64,000 bases of DNA, from the NCBI RefSeq assembly GCF_937616625.2, contig NC_065576.1:746501-810500 (forward strand), given 5' to 3'. A program made the translations under genes and the position numbers. This DNA comes from Mercurialis annua (Eukaryota > Streptophyta > Magnoliopsida > Malpighiales > Euphorbiaceae). Shown in pieces: positions 38,398 to 49,528 of this stretch (positions are counted from its first letter, which is position 1; each line of letters starts with the position of its first letter). The notes under the pieces are model-generated. The model was not told where the DNA came from. It ran no database searches and saw only the letters and a program-made list of their open reading frames with translations.

Positions 38398-38840
38398 GGC
38401 TTAATCACTCAAAAGCCTCCCATCATTAAACTTTTTTTAATTGCATCCTGACGTAGGAAAATTCTCTCAAAACCCCTCCACCTTTAGATTCTTTTTCAAT
38501 TTTACCCTAAAGTATGAAATTGACCTCTTTTCACATGAATTTTTTAAATAACCTTTTTTATAATTTATATTCTAATTAAACACTAATATTATTAATAATA
38601 TAAAAAATCATTCTTTCTAAAATTATATCCAGTAACTTTTTAAAATTAAAACTATAATTTTTTTTAATTTATGGTACAATTGAAAATAAATCTAAAGGTG
38701 GGGGGATTTTGAGAGGATTTTCTACGTCATAGTGCAATTGGAATGAAATTTACAAATGGGAGGGTTTTGAGGGAGTTTTTCAACATCAGGATGCAGTTGA
38801 AAAAACGTTTAAAGGTGGAGGATTTTCCAGTGATTAGGCC
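38398..38840. mobile_element. MULE-like MITE
   Basis: 443 bp with ends ggcttaatcactc and reverse complement ggcctaatcactg. Internal 'ctccacctttagatt' is matched by the complement of 'aatctaaaggtgggg'. Flanks taaaaaaaa and taaaaagaa form a 9-bp duplication with one mismatch. It lies 40 bp from the family B copy. Confidence 0.8.
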
Positions 38841-39136
38841 TAAAAAGAATTATAATTGTACGTGATAAGCTAGATTTACTAAAAAAAACTGGATAAAATT
38901 TCATTATAAGAAATCAGTTGTATTTACAAAAGAAATTTTTGACGGATTGGTGATATAAACCAATAACGATGAAGACGGATAATAAAAAGCTTTCTTTGTT
39001 ATATCATAAACTTTTAAATCATATTTTTATTTTACTCTTTTAATATTCAGTTTTGATTGTACCCACTTTTAACAATTGAAGTTTTTTTTATAAAAAAGGT
39101 TCAAATATATCTTTCATATTTGGCATATAGTTTAAA

Positions 39137-39454
39137 GGGTTAATTACATATAAAATCACCACCTTTACACGAAATTGCAAAAATAACACGACCTTTAAAA
39201 CGTGGCAATTCAGGGCACCACCTTTTATTTCTTTTCAATAATAACACGGGCACATTTTTAATAGCTTTTTTGCTGACGTGGCGTGACATGTGGCACTCTC
39301 ATTGGGTGTCCAAGTCAGCAAAATTTTATCAAAAAACGTGCCCATGTTATTTTTAAAAAGAAATGAAAGGTGATGCCCTGAATTGACACGTTTTAAAGGT
39401 CGTGTTATTTTTGAAAATTCGTGTAAAGGTGGTGATTTTACATGTAATTAACCC
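39137..39454. mobile_element. MULE-like MITE with near-perfect long TIRs
   Basis: 318 bp. The perfect 9-bp duplication tagtttaaa lies at 39128-39136 and 39455-39463. The arms (aaaatcaccacctttacacg, then aaataacacgacctttaaaa) are inverted with few mismatches over about 120 bp, so the RNA would fold into a long hairpin. Confidence 0.9.
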
Positions 39455-39463
39455 TAGTTTAAA

Positions 39464-40236
39464 TGAGCATTTCATTTCTTAAAAGTACTAAAAAATTAAG
39501 ACTTTGTGTGTTAAATATGATGAACGTATTTAAATCCTTTCCAAGTGGAAAAACTTCAATCTAAAAAATTGGTACAATTGAAATTTAAAATTTAAAAATT
39601 AGATAAAATTGACAATTTTTAACAAAATAAATTGAAAATGTAAGATAATTTTGGATGATTAAGCCTATATTTTATTGCTCTCAAACATTTTAAATCTTAT
39701 ATCGTTAAAGTCAGAACTAAACTAACTTATTAGATAGTGGTTTAATTGATATTTATTATAAGAATTATGAAGGTTTAATATCTTAAAAATATTAATACTT
39801 TATGAATGAAGTTAATTCTTATCAATATTTTTAAAATCATCTCATATAGTTTTGATTTTATATTTGTTGTGCCAATTATGACCATTTTAAAATAATTTCA
39901 GACATCGCCACGTGTGAGTCATGTCAAGCTGACTCAATATATATATATTTTAATAACAAATACTAACATGTCACTTAAATTAAATCGAGTTAAATTAGGC
40001 GATTTTAAAGTATTGGTTAGAATCGACCTCGCCCGCTAAATACTGATATTTTAAGGAATTAAACCATTTATAAAAGATTTCATTGTAGCAAACAAAAAGT
40101 TTCTGATTACACCAAAGAAATTGAAGCTCCAAAGTACAATTTAAAATTGTCAAAATAAATGAGATGAACTCCTAATCCTAATTAACCTAGCTAGCTATTA
40201 GTTACAATAAGCCAAAAATTAATTAATTGAACAAGA
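39464..40236. other. intergenic, downstream of EPF1
   Basis: AT-rich; no gene seen. It includes the presumed 3' UTR of the EPF1 gene near 40100-40236. Confidence 0.5.
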
Positions 40237-41212
40237 TCATGGTACAGGATAAGATTTGTTTCTACACATACATTTATAAGCCATAGGACAAGTCTCAGCT
40301 TCTTCAAGTGAGGAGCAAACGAAGCTAACCATGACTAGCCTGCATGGTGTGCATGAGCCGCATGCATGTGAACAATCCGGCAAACTTGACCCGGCAATTT
40401 GGACTGCGTCGCCTCCTCTTCTCTTTGTAGGTCTCCGATGATCTCTAAAGAAATTGTTAAGGACGTTCGTTATTTCATCTTGCCTCGTTCTTGATGGTGA
40501 AGATGAATGATGATGCCCGTGATCTGTGTTTCAACATCATAACCAAAACATTAGAATGATTCTTGAGTTAAAATCAGTGTTTTTAAGAATCGAACCGGAT
40601 CATACCGGACTAGACAGTTCTACCGGCTCAATCGAGATTCAGAGGTCGGTCCAGTTCGATTCTTCTTTAAACATTAAATATTTTGTTTAACCTTTTTGGT
40701 TAGCTTTGCTCAATTAAAAAAATTAACAACACTAGTTTTAGCATATTTTAAAAATTATTTAAATAACATGTGATATTATGCATTAATGTTTTTCAGAAGT
40801 TATATATGAAAAAATAGAAAAATATAGTGAAATTAAAAAAATATTATATATTTGTAGTTCATCATTTAAAAAACATTAAAGATATATGCTAAATTGATGA
40901 AATTGACTTAACTTTTTAAATAGGTCTAAAACTAATGAAATTTAATGTTTTCTGGTTAAATATATAAAAAGGTGAAAATGTTAGGATTTTTGAATTAATA
41001 CGCCAACCAAAAAAACGCAAAATTGAAAACTATTAAACCGGTTAAACCATAGAACCGAAACATTAGAATGGTTCTTAACTTAAAATGATATACATAGAAA
41101 AAGGTAAGGAGAAATATAACTTACGTGATCGAGACCTATCAATACGTCTTGAAGAACAAGGAAGAAATAGGAGAGAAACGAGTAATACAATAATGCAAAT
41201 AGAAATCTTCAT
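40237..41212 (-). CDS. EPF1: EPIDERMAL PATTERNING FACTOR 1
   Basis: Secreted cysteine-rich peptide that limits stomatal formation and keeps spacing, perceived by ERECTA-family kinases with TMM in Arabidopsis. Two exons: 41212-41125 and 40523-40237, giving a 124-aa precursor. The donor is C|GTAAGT and the acceptor is ACACAG. Residues 1-21 (MKISICIIVLLVSLLFLPCSS) are a signal peptide. A variable His/Ser- and Arg-rich propeptide follows. The mature domain begins near VQIAGSSLPDCSHACGSC and ends KSYPVP. Its eight cysteines (80, 84, 87, 90, 99, 108, 114, 116) are those of the EPF1/EPF2/EPFL7 group, and the ETCPMAYKCMC-NKSYPVP ending matches EPF1, not EPF2. The intron holds a repeat insertion. Confidence 0.94.
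40541..41088. repeat. repeat insertion in the EPF1 intron
   Basis: Direct copies of a 36-bp sequence (aaccaaaacattagaatgat... and aaccgaaacattagaatggt...; about 31 of 36 match) lie at 40541-40576 and 41053-41088. The DNA between carries partly inverted 'aaccggatcataccgg' and 'attaaaccggttaaacc' motifs, as in a degenerate MITE. Confidence 0.55.
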
Positions 41213-42684
41213 GCCTTAATTTGATATTAATTTTCTCTGTATAATTACTTCAAAATTCTACGAAAGTTCACTTTTTTTTTTCTTTGAACACTAAAAACAC
41301 TTTTATTTTCTTTGAACACTAAAATGTGAGAGAATGAAGATTTTGAGACAAGAAATGAAAAATATATATGTAAAAGATTTAGTGGGGAAGGGCAGAATTG
41401 AAGCAAATCACAGGCAAAAGGGTGGCCTTTGCCATAAATTTATGCATGCAGAACAAAGGAATAATAAATATGAGAAAGGTCACATGAAAAAAAAGATTGT
41501 CACAAATTAATTCCAAGTCATTCTTTTATATACTTCTATACCCTCCTTAGATGTAATGAGGAGGGATTTTCAAATTTTCATGAATTTTTTGAAAGAAGCT
41601 TATAATAAATTGGATACCAAGGATTTAATGTGATTTTCATTAATATTTATATGAGATGAATATGCATTTATATGCCTCTTCTTAAGCTTTGGACCACAAA
41701 CCATTAAACTTAGGGTGTTCTCTTTATTGCTATGTTTTTACTTCGATATTTTACACAACTTTTTGACAGTACTAATTAAGCAATAAATCTGTTAAAACGA
41801 AATAGCATATTATCTGTAAAAAAAATTATGAATCGAACCGACCAAATAACCGAATTAACTGAGATAGATTGATTAATTTGGTTATATCGAATCTTTGCTT
41901 ACACACACATACATATTATATAAAGGCATGCCCTCTTGATATAGAAAACTGAAACAATCAAACAAAAAAAAACATATTATTATTATTTTACCTTTTTATT
42001 CTTTGAAAGACATCATATAGAAAGAAAAAAAAAAGCATTTATCAATGTCATACGTGTACGCAATAGATCGATCATAGTCAATAAAGACATATTCATTTCA
42101 TTTAAATTATAATTGAAATAAAATACTTTAAATCATATTAAAATTAAGACCTTGAATTTTTAGTTAAAAATGATAAAAGTGGTGGAAAATTAAATTATTT
42201 TATTTATTATGCCAAAGAAAAACCTTAGGCCAATAGGTAGATTGTGTCTTCCCAATAATAACACAAAGAACATCCTTATTGTAGTATTAAATAGAAAAGA
42301 AGTTTACCGTTGAAGAAAATATAATACTACAACTTACTATAAATTTCACCAACTCAAGAACATCCTTATTGTAGGTTTTGCATATAAATATGTCTCTTAT
42401 TTAAATTGTGGGGTCTTTAATAAAGTTTCCAATTTTTGACATTTTTCAGTGAAAACGACTATATCTATCTACACTTTGTACAAAGTTGACAAACACCCAA
42501 CTAAGTAATTAAGTTGATTAATAAACAATAAAACTGAATTTTTGATCATTGACATAGGTTTAGTACACCTAACCATCCAACCTTTTGATTTAATTAGTTA
42601 CTACTAGTTTAAATACAAAACCCCAGGCTTTCAAGATAACACAATTCCTTTGTCCTAAATTGAAATAAGATTATATTGAGTGTC
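41213..42684. other. EPF1 upstream region and intergenic
   Basis: About 1.5 kb without a gene; it must contain the EPF1 promoter. The direct repeat 'agaacatccttattgtag' (42268-42285 and 42357-42374) and AT-rich filler are all that stand out. Confidence 0.5.
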
Positions 42685-42694
42685 AACTTTGATC

Positions 42695-43687
42695 TTTTTT
42701 TTTTTTTTTTTTATAATTAGGAAGGAAGAGCGCTTGTGGGAGGACGGCTAATAATCATCCATGGCCTCTGACTTTAAGGGCTACGGGTGGCGGCGCTCAC
42801 AAAACCCCCTGAGACCCAAAATAGCTGATTTTTATTAAAAAAGGGTGACGTGGCAGCGATTTTCAAATGTCAGACTTAACAAATTCTGACTTCATGTTAG
42901 TTCATGTTAGGTGTCAGGTGACACCTCACCAAAAACCCCAAAAATTCTAAAATACCCCCAATAATACAATTAAAAAAAATTAAAAATTAAAACAACCCAA
43001 CCATTCAAACCAAACCCAAATAAACTTAATCAAACCACTTTACCTGTACCTTAACCGCCGCCCACCGCCGCCGCCGCCCCCACGACTGGAATATTTTTTT
43101 CTGGGCGTTTCCTCCGTGGTCTGTTCTTTGATGAAGAACAGATCCGGGTCTGTTCTTCATCAAAGAACAGATCCGGATCTGTTCTTCACTCAAGAATAGA
43201 GGTGGTGGCCGGAAAAAAATATTCCGGCTGTGGGGGCGGCGGTGGCCGGCGGTTAGGGTAGGGGTAAAGTGGTTTGGTTAAGTTTATTTTGGTTTGGTTT
43301 GAATGGTTGAGTTGTTTTAAGTTTTAATTTTTTTTAATTGTAATTATTGGGGGTATTTTAGAATTTTTGGTGTTTTTGATGAGGTGTCACCTGACACCTA
43401 ACATGGACTGGCATGAAGTCAGAATTTGTTAAGTCTGACATTTAAAAATTGTTGCCACGTCACCCTTTTTTAACAAAAATTGGCGATTTTGAGTCTCAGG
43501 GGGTTTTGTGAGCGCCTCCATAAAGATCAAGGGGTTTAGCGCCCGTTTTTAGACATCAGGGGGTTTAGCGCCCGTAGCCCTTAAAGTCAGAGGTCATGGG
43601 TGATTATTAGCCTGAGAGAACTTGAACCCACGACCTTAAATGTATACTTTCAAACATTTGTATTATTTGAGTTACAACTCGTTGGTT
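42695..43687 (-). mobile_element. tRNA-derived SINE interrupted by a fold-back element
   Basis: The outer parts match the SINE at 24223-24332: a T run and ataattaggaaggaagagcg, then cttgtgggagg on the left; cttgaacccacgacct (B box in complement) and tttgagttacaactcgttgg (A box in complement) on the right. Flanks aactttgatc (42685-42694) and aattttgatc (43688-43697) form its target duplication, typical of target-primed insertion. Confidence 0.75.
42746..43612. mobile_element. 867-bp fold-back MULE-like element
   Basis: The arms are inverted over almost 400 bp each: ggctaataatcatccatggc on the left and the reverse complement ggctaataatcacccatgac on the right. Flanks tgggaggac and tgagagaac form a 9-bp duplication with two G/A changes. 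The centre carries direct and inverted copies of 'ttctttgatgaagaacagatc', and the arms include 'ccgccgccgccgcccc'. The right arm has an extra roughly 60-bp tandem 'gggtttagcgcccgt' segment. No ORF. Confidence 0.85.
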
Positions 43688-43697
43688 AATTTTGATC

Positions 43698-44882
43698 CAA
43701 ATTACTTAGAGCATTGATCTCAATTTGCTTTTGAGGAGAAATTTAAAATTTCTTTGGAATCACACGGCTTGATGTAAAACTTATTGTACCATGCCTACTA
43801 GTTATTTTCGAATTCAAGAAAACAACAATAAGAAACGCTTCAATCGTCAAATTCATTTATACATTTACTAATTATTTTCAAATTCAATAAAAGTTAGAAG
43901 AAGGAGTATCAGCCGTTGTTTGTGGAAGAGAAGGTCGCAACAAGACCGACGAGCAACAACTCTTTCTCCGAACCGACGAACAACATCAGCTTCAACGAAC
44001 TGCCTCCACCATTAACAACCACCATCTGGGTTAGAACAGAGCATCAACAGATTTTGTTCGTCTATTCAAAACCAGTCGGATTCAAAAAGAGATATGTTTT
44101 TTCGGGCTTGTTTGCACTCCTTTCATGTTTAGGAGTTTCAAACACAATGCATGTGTATTTCACGAGTTTAAAGCCATTTAGGAGACATCGAGATTGAAAT
44201 TGAAGTAAAATGGAAAGTTGTGAAAAGAATCTAAAAAAATAGACATCGAAAACACAATTTGTTACCTGCAATTTCGACCACGCTGCGTAACTGAAAATTT
44301 TGAAGTTCTAAAAGACTTCTAATGAATTTAATGCTTCATAATAAATAAAGTAGACATCCTAAACTTTCTAAGGAATTAAAAACTATCTCATTCTGAGTTG
44401 TCTACATCGAATTATAAAGTTTTGAAGTTGATGGTCGCACTGTAAAAATAGTGTATGACGAGATGGGCGATGGAACAACCCGTCGCACATCACAAAACAT
44501 AAAACTACAAGAACTTCACTTTTCAAACGGTTAAGTGCGATGGGAAAGTTTCACAGAACCTATCGCACACTAGTGTTCAGAGAACTCCAAATTACATTTT
44601 GAACTTTGTAAACTTCAATCCGACTGTATAAAATTAAATGGGTGACTTTGAAATTTTACTAGAATTCGATTGAGAACCCTAGTTTTAAAGGAAATATGTA
44701 TAAAGGGCTCTAAACATTAGAATTATGATTGACACTTTTACTTTTAGACTTACCTTAAATTAGATATAGTTTAGCTATTGTTCATTGGACTTTGACACAC
44801 CCGACAACAAAATTACTATCAAAGCAAGGAACAAAGACGACGTCATTATTTAAGAGATTGATTGTGTTTGTATTCTTTTCAC
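43698..44882. other. intergenic, no gene supported
   Basis: A frame at 43916-44197 (93 codons) has ordinary composition but no motif that I recognise. At about 44425-44575 a 'gtcgcac...gtgcgatgg' inverted motif hints at another DNA-transposon end. Confidence 0.45.
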
Positions 44883-45276
44883 GGGTAATTGATCCTGAAG
44901 ATCACTGAACTTTCGAGCTTTTTCATTTATGTCACTAAACTATTTTTTTTTTCATTTTGATCATTGAATTTTGTTTCATTTTGGTATTTTACAGCCAAAA
45001 ATGCTTAGGTGGCAGCCGGAATTTTTTTTTAACCTGAAGACTTGCTATATATGCATTATTTGATATAAAAACTCATTTTCAAAGTGAAATTATGTATATG
45101 CGATAAATTTTCAAAATAAAACTTGTAAAATCCGGTTGTCACTGGCTGCCACCTAAGTATTTTTGACCTGAAATACTAAAATGAAAAAAAAAGTTCAGTG
45201 ATTAAAATAAAAAAAATAGTTTAATGACTAAAATGAAAAAACTCGAAAGTTCAATGATATTCAGAATCAATTACTC
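44883..45276. mobile_element. MULE-like MITE related to family B
   Basis: 394 bp. The perfect 9-bp duplication tcttttcac lies at 44874-44882 and 45277-45285. Ends gggtaattgatcctga and reverse complement gagtaattgattctga resemble family B ends. The arms include cactgaactttcgagctttt and its partner. Non-coding. Confidence 0.9.
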
Positions 45277-45511
45277 TCTTTTCACCAAGAATTCCAATTT
45301 TATTATTGTTGTTGGTTTTGTGATAATAAGCAACTAAAACTCTAATTGTGATAATAAGCAACTAAAACTTCTTGAATTATGATTATTAGAGTTTATTGGA
45401 TTGTGGATTTTTGCTATGATTGTATGCTATTCATTGGTTTTAATGTTTGATTTAATTTGATCACATAAATTATTATTATGTGTTTTGAATTTAACTTAAG
45501 AAATATAATTT

Positions 45512-46580
45512 TTTTTTGATACAACGAAGAAAGGCTAAAGCCAGAAAAACTAGAGAGATCTACACATACGGGGCATCGAAACTCCCGCAATATCATCAGA
45601 TATAAAGTTAGAAATGCTAGCAAGCATATTGTCGTAGACATTAAGCCCTAAGGTCTGAGAAAGGCCATGGTTCGCCATTCTATCTGCACATCGATTTACT
45701 TCTCTATGAATATGCTGAAAGCTCACACGCCAATCTCGTTTCAAAAGGTGTCTAATAGCATTCAACAAGCTTGTGTTGGCATTTATCATAATATCTTCCC
45801 TCTGAATTGCTTCCACAGCAATCATGCTGTCCATTTCGAAAATAATATCCCTGAAGCCTCTATTCCAAACAATTTCTAAGCCATCATAAGCTCCCCATAA
45901 CTCTGCTTAAAGCACAGAACAATGGCCAATTGATCTACTAAAACCAAAAATCCACTCTCCGTTATTGTTCCTAGCAATGCCGCCAGAAGCTGCGAAGTTC
46001 TCCGGAGGACGAACTGCACCATCCGAGTTAATCTTTATGACCTCCGGAGGAGGAGGACTCCAACTAATAAGATATTCTTTTTTGAAACCAAGCCCGGGTC
46101 TTGAAAGCAAGGAATAACGATGAGCCTGAGATGTGTAATCCACCATCCGACGAATTTCAATGACAAGAGAATCTGAGCTGCGGCAAGAACTGTTGAAAAC
46201 GAACTTGTTTCGCTGCTGCCATAAAATCCAGCAGGTAATCCAAAAAATAATGTTCCATTTTGCTGCTCCATTTCCATTGGAAATATCCTGCAAGTTTCCA
46301 AAAATCCACTCATTAAAGCAACAAAGGAAAAAATTGCGAGAAGAATTAAGATTAGAAGGAATAATTTTTCTCCACACTTCCCTCGCAAGGCGGCAAAATC
46401 TCAGAACATGATCGATGTCCTCCGTGTGGTAACCGCAAGTCCGACAAGAGGTATCATCTGTCATATGTCTTCGGCCACGTTCAAAATTAGTTAACGGCTT
46501 CTCCCTTGCAGCCAACCAAAGCATTGTGCAAGAGTGAGTTGTATGTTCTGTAAGCATTGTTCGAATGAATCAATACGTCT
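45512..46580 (-). mobile_element. 5'-truncated LINE
   Basis: Target duplication ttaagaaatataattt (16 bp) at 45496-45511 and 46581-46596. The 3' end is on the left, with the plant-LINE tail 'ctttcttcgttgtatcaaaa' and an A run. Only the last kilobase of ORF2 remains. Confidence 0.93.
45550..46557 (-). pseudogene. LINE ORF2 3' part: zf-RVT and RNase H, with internal stop
   Basis: One frame, read from 46557 to 45550, with a single in-frame TAA at 45907-45909. The first part has the reverse-transcriptase zinc-binding region (CRTCGYHTEDIDHVLRFC). The RNase H domain follows: INSDGAV with the first Asp, IARNNNGEW, then, after the stop, WGAYDGLEIVW, FEMDS and the terminal VNRCADRMANHG. The stop lies where plant copies usually have a Gln codon (CSVL-Q-AE), so a single C-to-T change explains it. 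It cannot be a host gene. Confidence 0.92.
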
Positions 46581-46596
46581 TTAAGAAATATAATTT

Positions 46597-47529
46597 GAAA
46601 TAACATTAATAAATAACAACTTAAAATTTAATTATATGAGAGAGTGAGTTGTATGTTCTGTAAGTTTACTTTACCAATTTGAATGAATTGATTTATTAAG
46701 TCTATAATTACGCGAGAGTGAGTTATATGCTAAGTAATTGATTTAATTAGGTTTTTGTCAGTTAATTACTCGAGAGAGTATAATTTGATTCATTCGAATT
46801 CGACTAGCGTGAACTGCAATTAATTATAATTAACCATAATCCATAAACAAATAACTTAAGAATAGTTGTTACTTTTTAATCTCTTATTTCTCCTCTCATA
46901 ACTTCAAACCTAGTTTTATTTTAATTTTTGCTATTACAATTACAATTAGTTTAATATTTAAAAACCCAATGATCTTCTTATTTGCTAAATAAATTTAAAA
47001 TAGACAAATTGGTGGCTAAATTTAATTTTTTCTGTGAATACGATATTTTAATTTCATCGTTAATATCACTTAAGCGATTCTGTGCGCTTGCGAAATTTGC
47101 CCAACAACATAAATTAAAAATAAGAAGGAGAAGAAGAGGGCAGGCGATGGTAGTGGAGATGAAGAGTGCAAAGATGTAAATGGATAGTAAGGGTGGGAAG
47201 AAACCAAGAAAAAGGATTAAAAGAAAAAATAATTAAAACAATAAAATTATTATAATATTTAAACTTTAGTTAAAATTTAAAAATTATTACATACCAATTA
47301 AAAAAATAAAATAAATATTAAAAATTATTTTAAATTATTTTATCATTTTTAAGGAAAAATGTATTTCACTTTCAAAGGCGATAGTGAGAGAGGAAGGTTT
47401 TGATTCGATTGGCAAAGGTTGGAGGTTTTTTAACTGATTTTTGTTGAATTATCTCTTCTGACATTTCATGCCGATTTAAGGGGGTGAAATGATCTTTTGT
47501 ATCTTTATGTTCAAATACAGATTTGCAAT
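46597..47529. other. intergenic with short repeats
   Basis: The motif 'gagagtgagttgtatg' and variants recur at 46641, 46713 and, inside the LINE edge, 46531. Otherwise AT-rich, no gene seen. Confidence 0.5.
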
Positions 47530-47870
47530 GTATTATTTTAACGATTTAAATAGTAATTTGTCCCCCCAACTTATAAACAATGGACAATTAACATGTAAAT
47601 TAAATTTGTGAACAAATCAGTCATGAATTTAGTGATTATGTATGAGTAATTAATCCCATTTTGCTAATTTGCTCTCTCAACTTGTAAGTTAATAATCCTT
47701 TAAATTAATAATTTATTTCTTTAACTTGTAAGCCAATTTGTCAAAATGGAGTTAATCGTTTATAATTATTAATTTCATAACTAATTTATCTTTAAAATTA
47801 TTTTATATGTCAATTATTTATTGCTTATAAGTTAAAGGGGTAAATTATTAGTTAAATTTTATTTTAACTG
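47530..47870. mobile_element. MITE-like inverted-repeat element
   Basis: Left 'taatttgtccccccaactta', then taa, is inverted relative to right 'taatttacccctttaactta', then taa (read in complement). Ends approximate; no clear target duplication. Confidence 0.55.
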
Positions 47871-48273
47871 ACACTTTAAACTATCAAATTGTCTAATTTG
47901 TTGTAGTTTTTGTTCCAGTTATTGTAATTAATTTTGAGATTTTTGTATATTATAAATGAAACTATTTTTTTTTTTGAAGTATATCCTTTCCTTTGCCACA
48001 TGCATCTTATGTCACTTGGAAAAATACGAAAATTTAGAGCAAAATATGTAGATATATATGTAAAACAAAAATATGTAACCCTTCCAGATTTGTGACTAAT
48101 TATTAAAGAACCTTCTGGTCAATGGTCAAGAAAAGGAAGCACCCCCTTTATCTTATAAACCCTCAATACTTCTTTAATTACCTAATTTGTTTCTCGTTTC
48201 CATTAATAGTTAGTTTCTAATACTAGTAGGATCAATTTGATTAATTATATTACGGACTGCATATTTGTTTTGA

Positions 48274-48496
48274 GAGAAATTCTTATGTAGACTCGGTCTA
48301 CCACGTCATCTGTAAACTAACCTATCATATTATGACAAGTCATTAAAATGATGGCAATTTTGTAAATTCGTTTTTTACTTATTTACACATTTAAATAGTA
48401 ATATTATAAGATTGCCATCATTTTAATGATGTGTCATAATGTGATAGATTTGGTATACGGATAACGTGGTAGACCGAGTCTACCTAAGAATTTCTC
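48274..48496. mobile_element. 223-bp MULE-like MITE
   Basis: Perfect 9-bp duplication ttgttttga at 48265-48273 and 48497-48505. Arms gagaaattcttatgtagact... and reverse complement gagaaattcttaggtagact... pair over about 95 bp, leaving a short loop. Confidence 0.92.
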
Positions 48497-48505
48497 TTGT
48501 TTTGA

Positions 48506-49401
48506 ATATAAAACGAGTAAAAACTTTATAAATTTAGAATAACATTAATGTCAAATAATTTTATTCATCCATGACTATTAATAAATTGATAAATATATTT
48601 TTAAAATATATTTTTGACTGTTTAATCCATTAATTTTACGAGTCCTAATAATTATATTTAACAAAATAAAAAAATAGTCTAATTAATGAAAACAAAAAAA
48701 ATCCAATATCCAATATCTTCTATTATTTTTATGATATGATTAATATACATTCGAAGATTTTTCATAAAATTTTATATATTAATAAAATTATTTTAATAAT
48801 ATGCAAAAAAATTATAAACTATTAGATAGATAATTTTTAATGTTTTATGATTGTTTCTTCAATTATGGACTAATGCATCATAAAATTAAATAAGTTGAGG
48901 GAGTAAATCTATTTTATTTTTATAAGTTAGATTCTTTATTTTTATTTATTTACTGCTTGGATATAATTGTCAAAATTTACAAAATTAGTGGATTAAAATA
49001 TGAAAAATCTGTTTCTATCGATTTAATATAAATGATGGATAGATAAAATCATTTTGTAAAAATTAATCTATTGGCAGTCATAAGAGTCTTAAACAATTTA
49101 CTTAACAATAACAAAATAAGGCAAAAACGTGTTAACCTTTTGAGCAAAACATACTATTAATCTCTTAGAGTCAATTTTCACAATATTAAGGTAAACAAAA
49201 AAACATAATTAACAAAATTCATAATGTTTTAATGGCAAATTGATACGAAATTTACTTTATTTTGTTAATTAGGTAGTCTTGACTTTAACTATACAATATA
49301 AACATGTAGCTGTATGTAACCCGCCCGCCAAGGAATGAAAAACAAGAATCATAGTCAAGATTACCAGAATGTTATCAAGATTTAAAAATTTAATCAAAAG
49401 A
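48506..49401. other. intergenic, no gene seen
   Basis: AT-rich with stops in all frames; no element boundaries recognised. Confidence 0.5.
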
Positions 49402-49513
49402 ATTAATTTTTCTATATATAATATATATTATCATTCTTCTCTTAATTAGTTCACATATTAATTTTTCTATATATTATATATAGTATATCATTCTTCTCTT
49501 AATTAGTTCATAT
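49402..49513. repeat. tandem duplication in a promoter
   Basis: Two units of about 56 bp begin attaatttttctatata at 49402 and 49457, and each ends 'cttctcttaattagttcaca' or 'cttctcttaattagttcata'. Both include TATATA motifs. The pair ends 15 bases before the start codon at 49529. Confidence 0.8.
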
Positions 49514-49528
49514 TAGAGCTAGCCAACC

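Noticed and set aside
43916..44197. 93-codon plus-strand frame
   Set aside because: No family motif, no promoter or splice context, and repeat-like neighbourhood; I cannot support a gene.
45667..46411. Plus-strand and second minus-strand frames over the LINE
   Set aside because: Antisense or alternate-frame shadows of the LINE ORF2 remnant.
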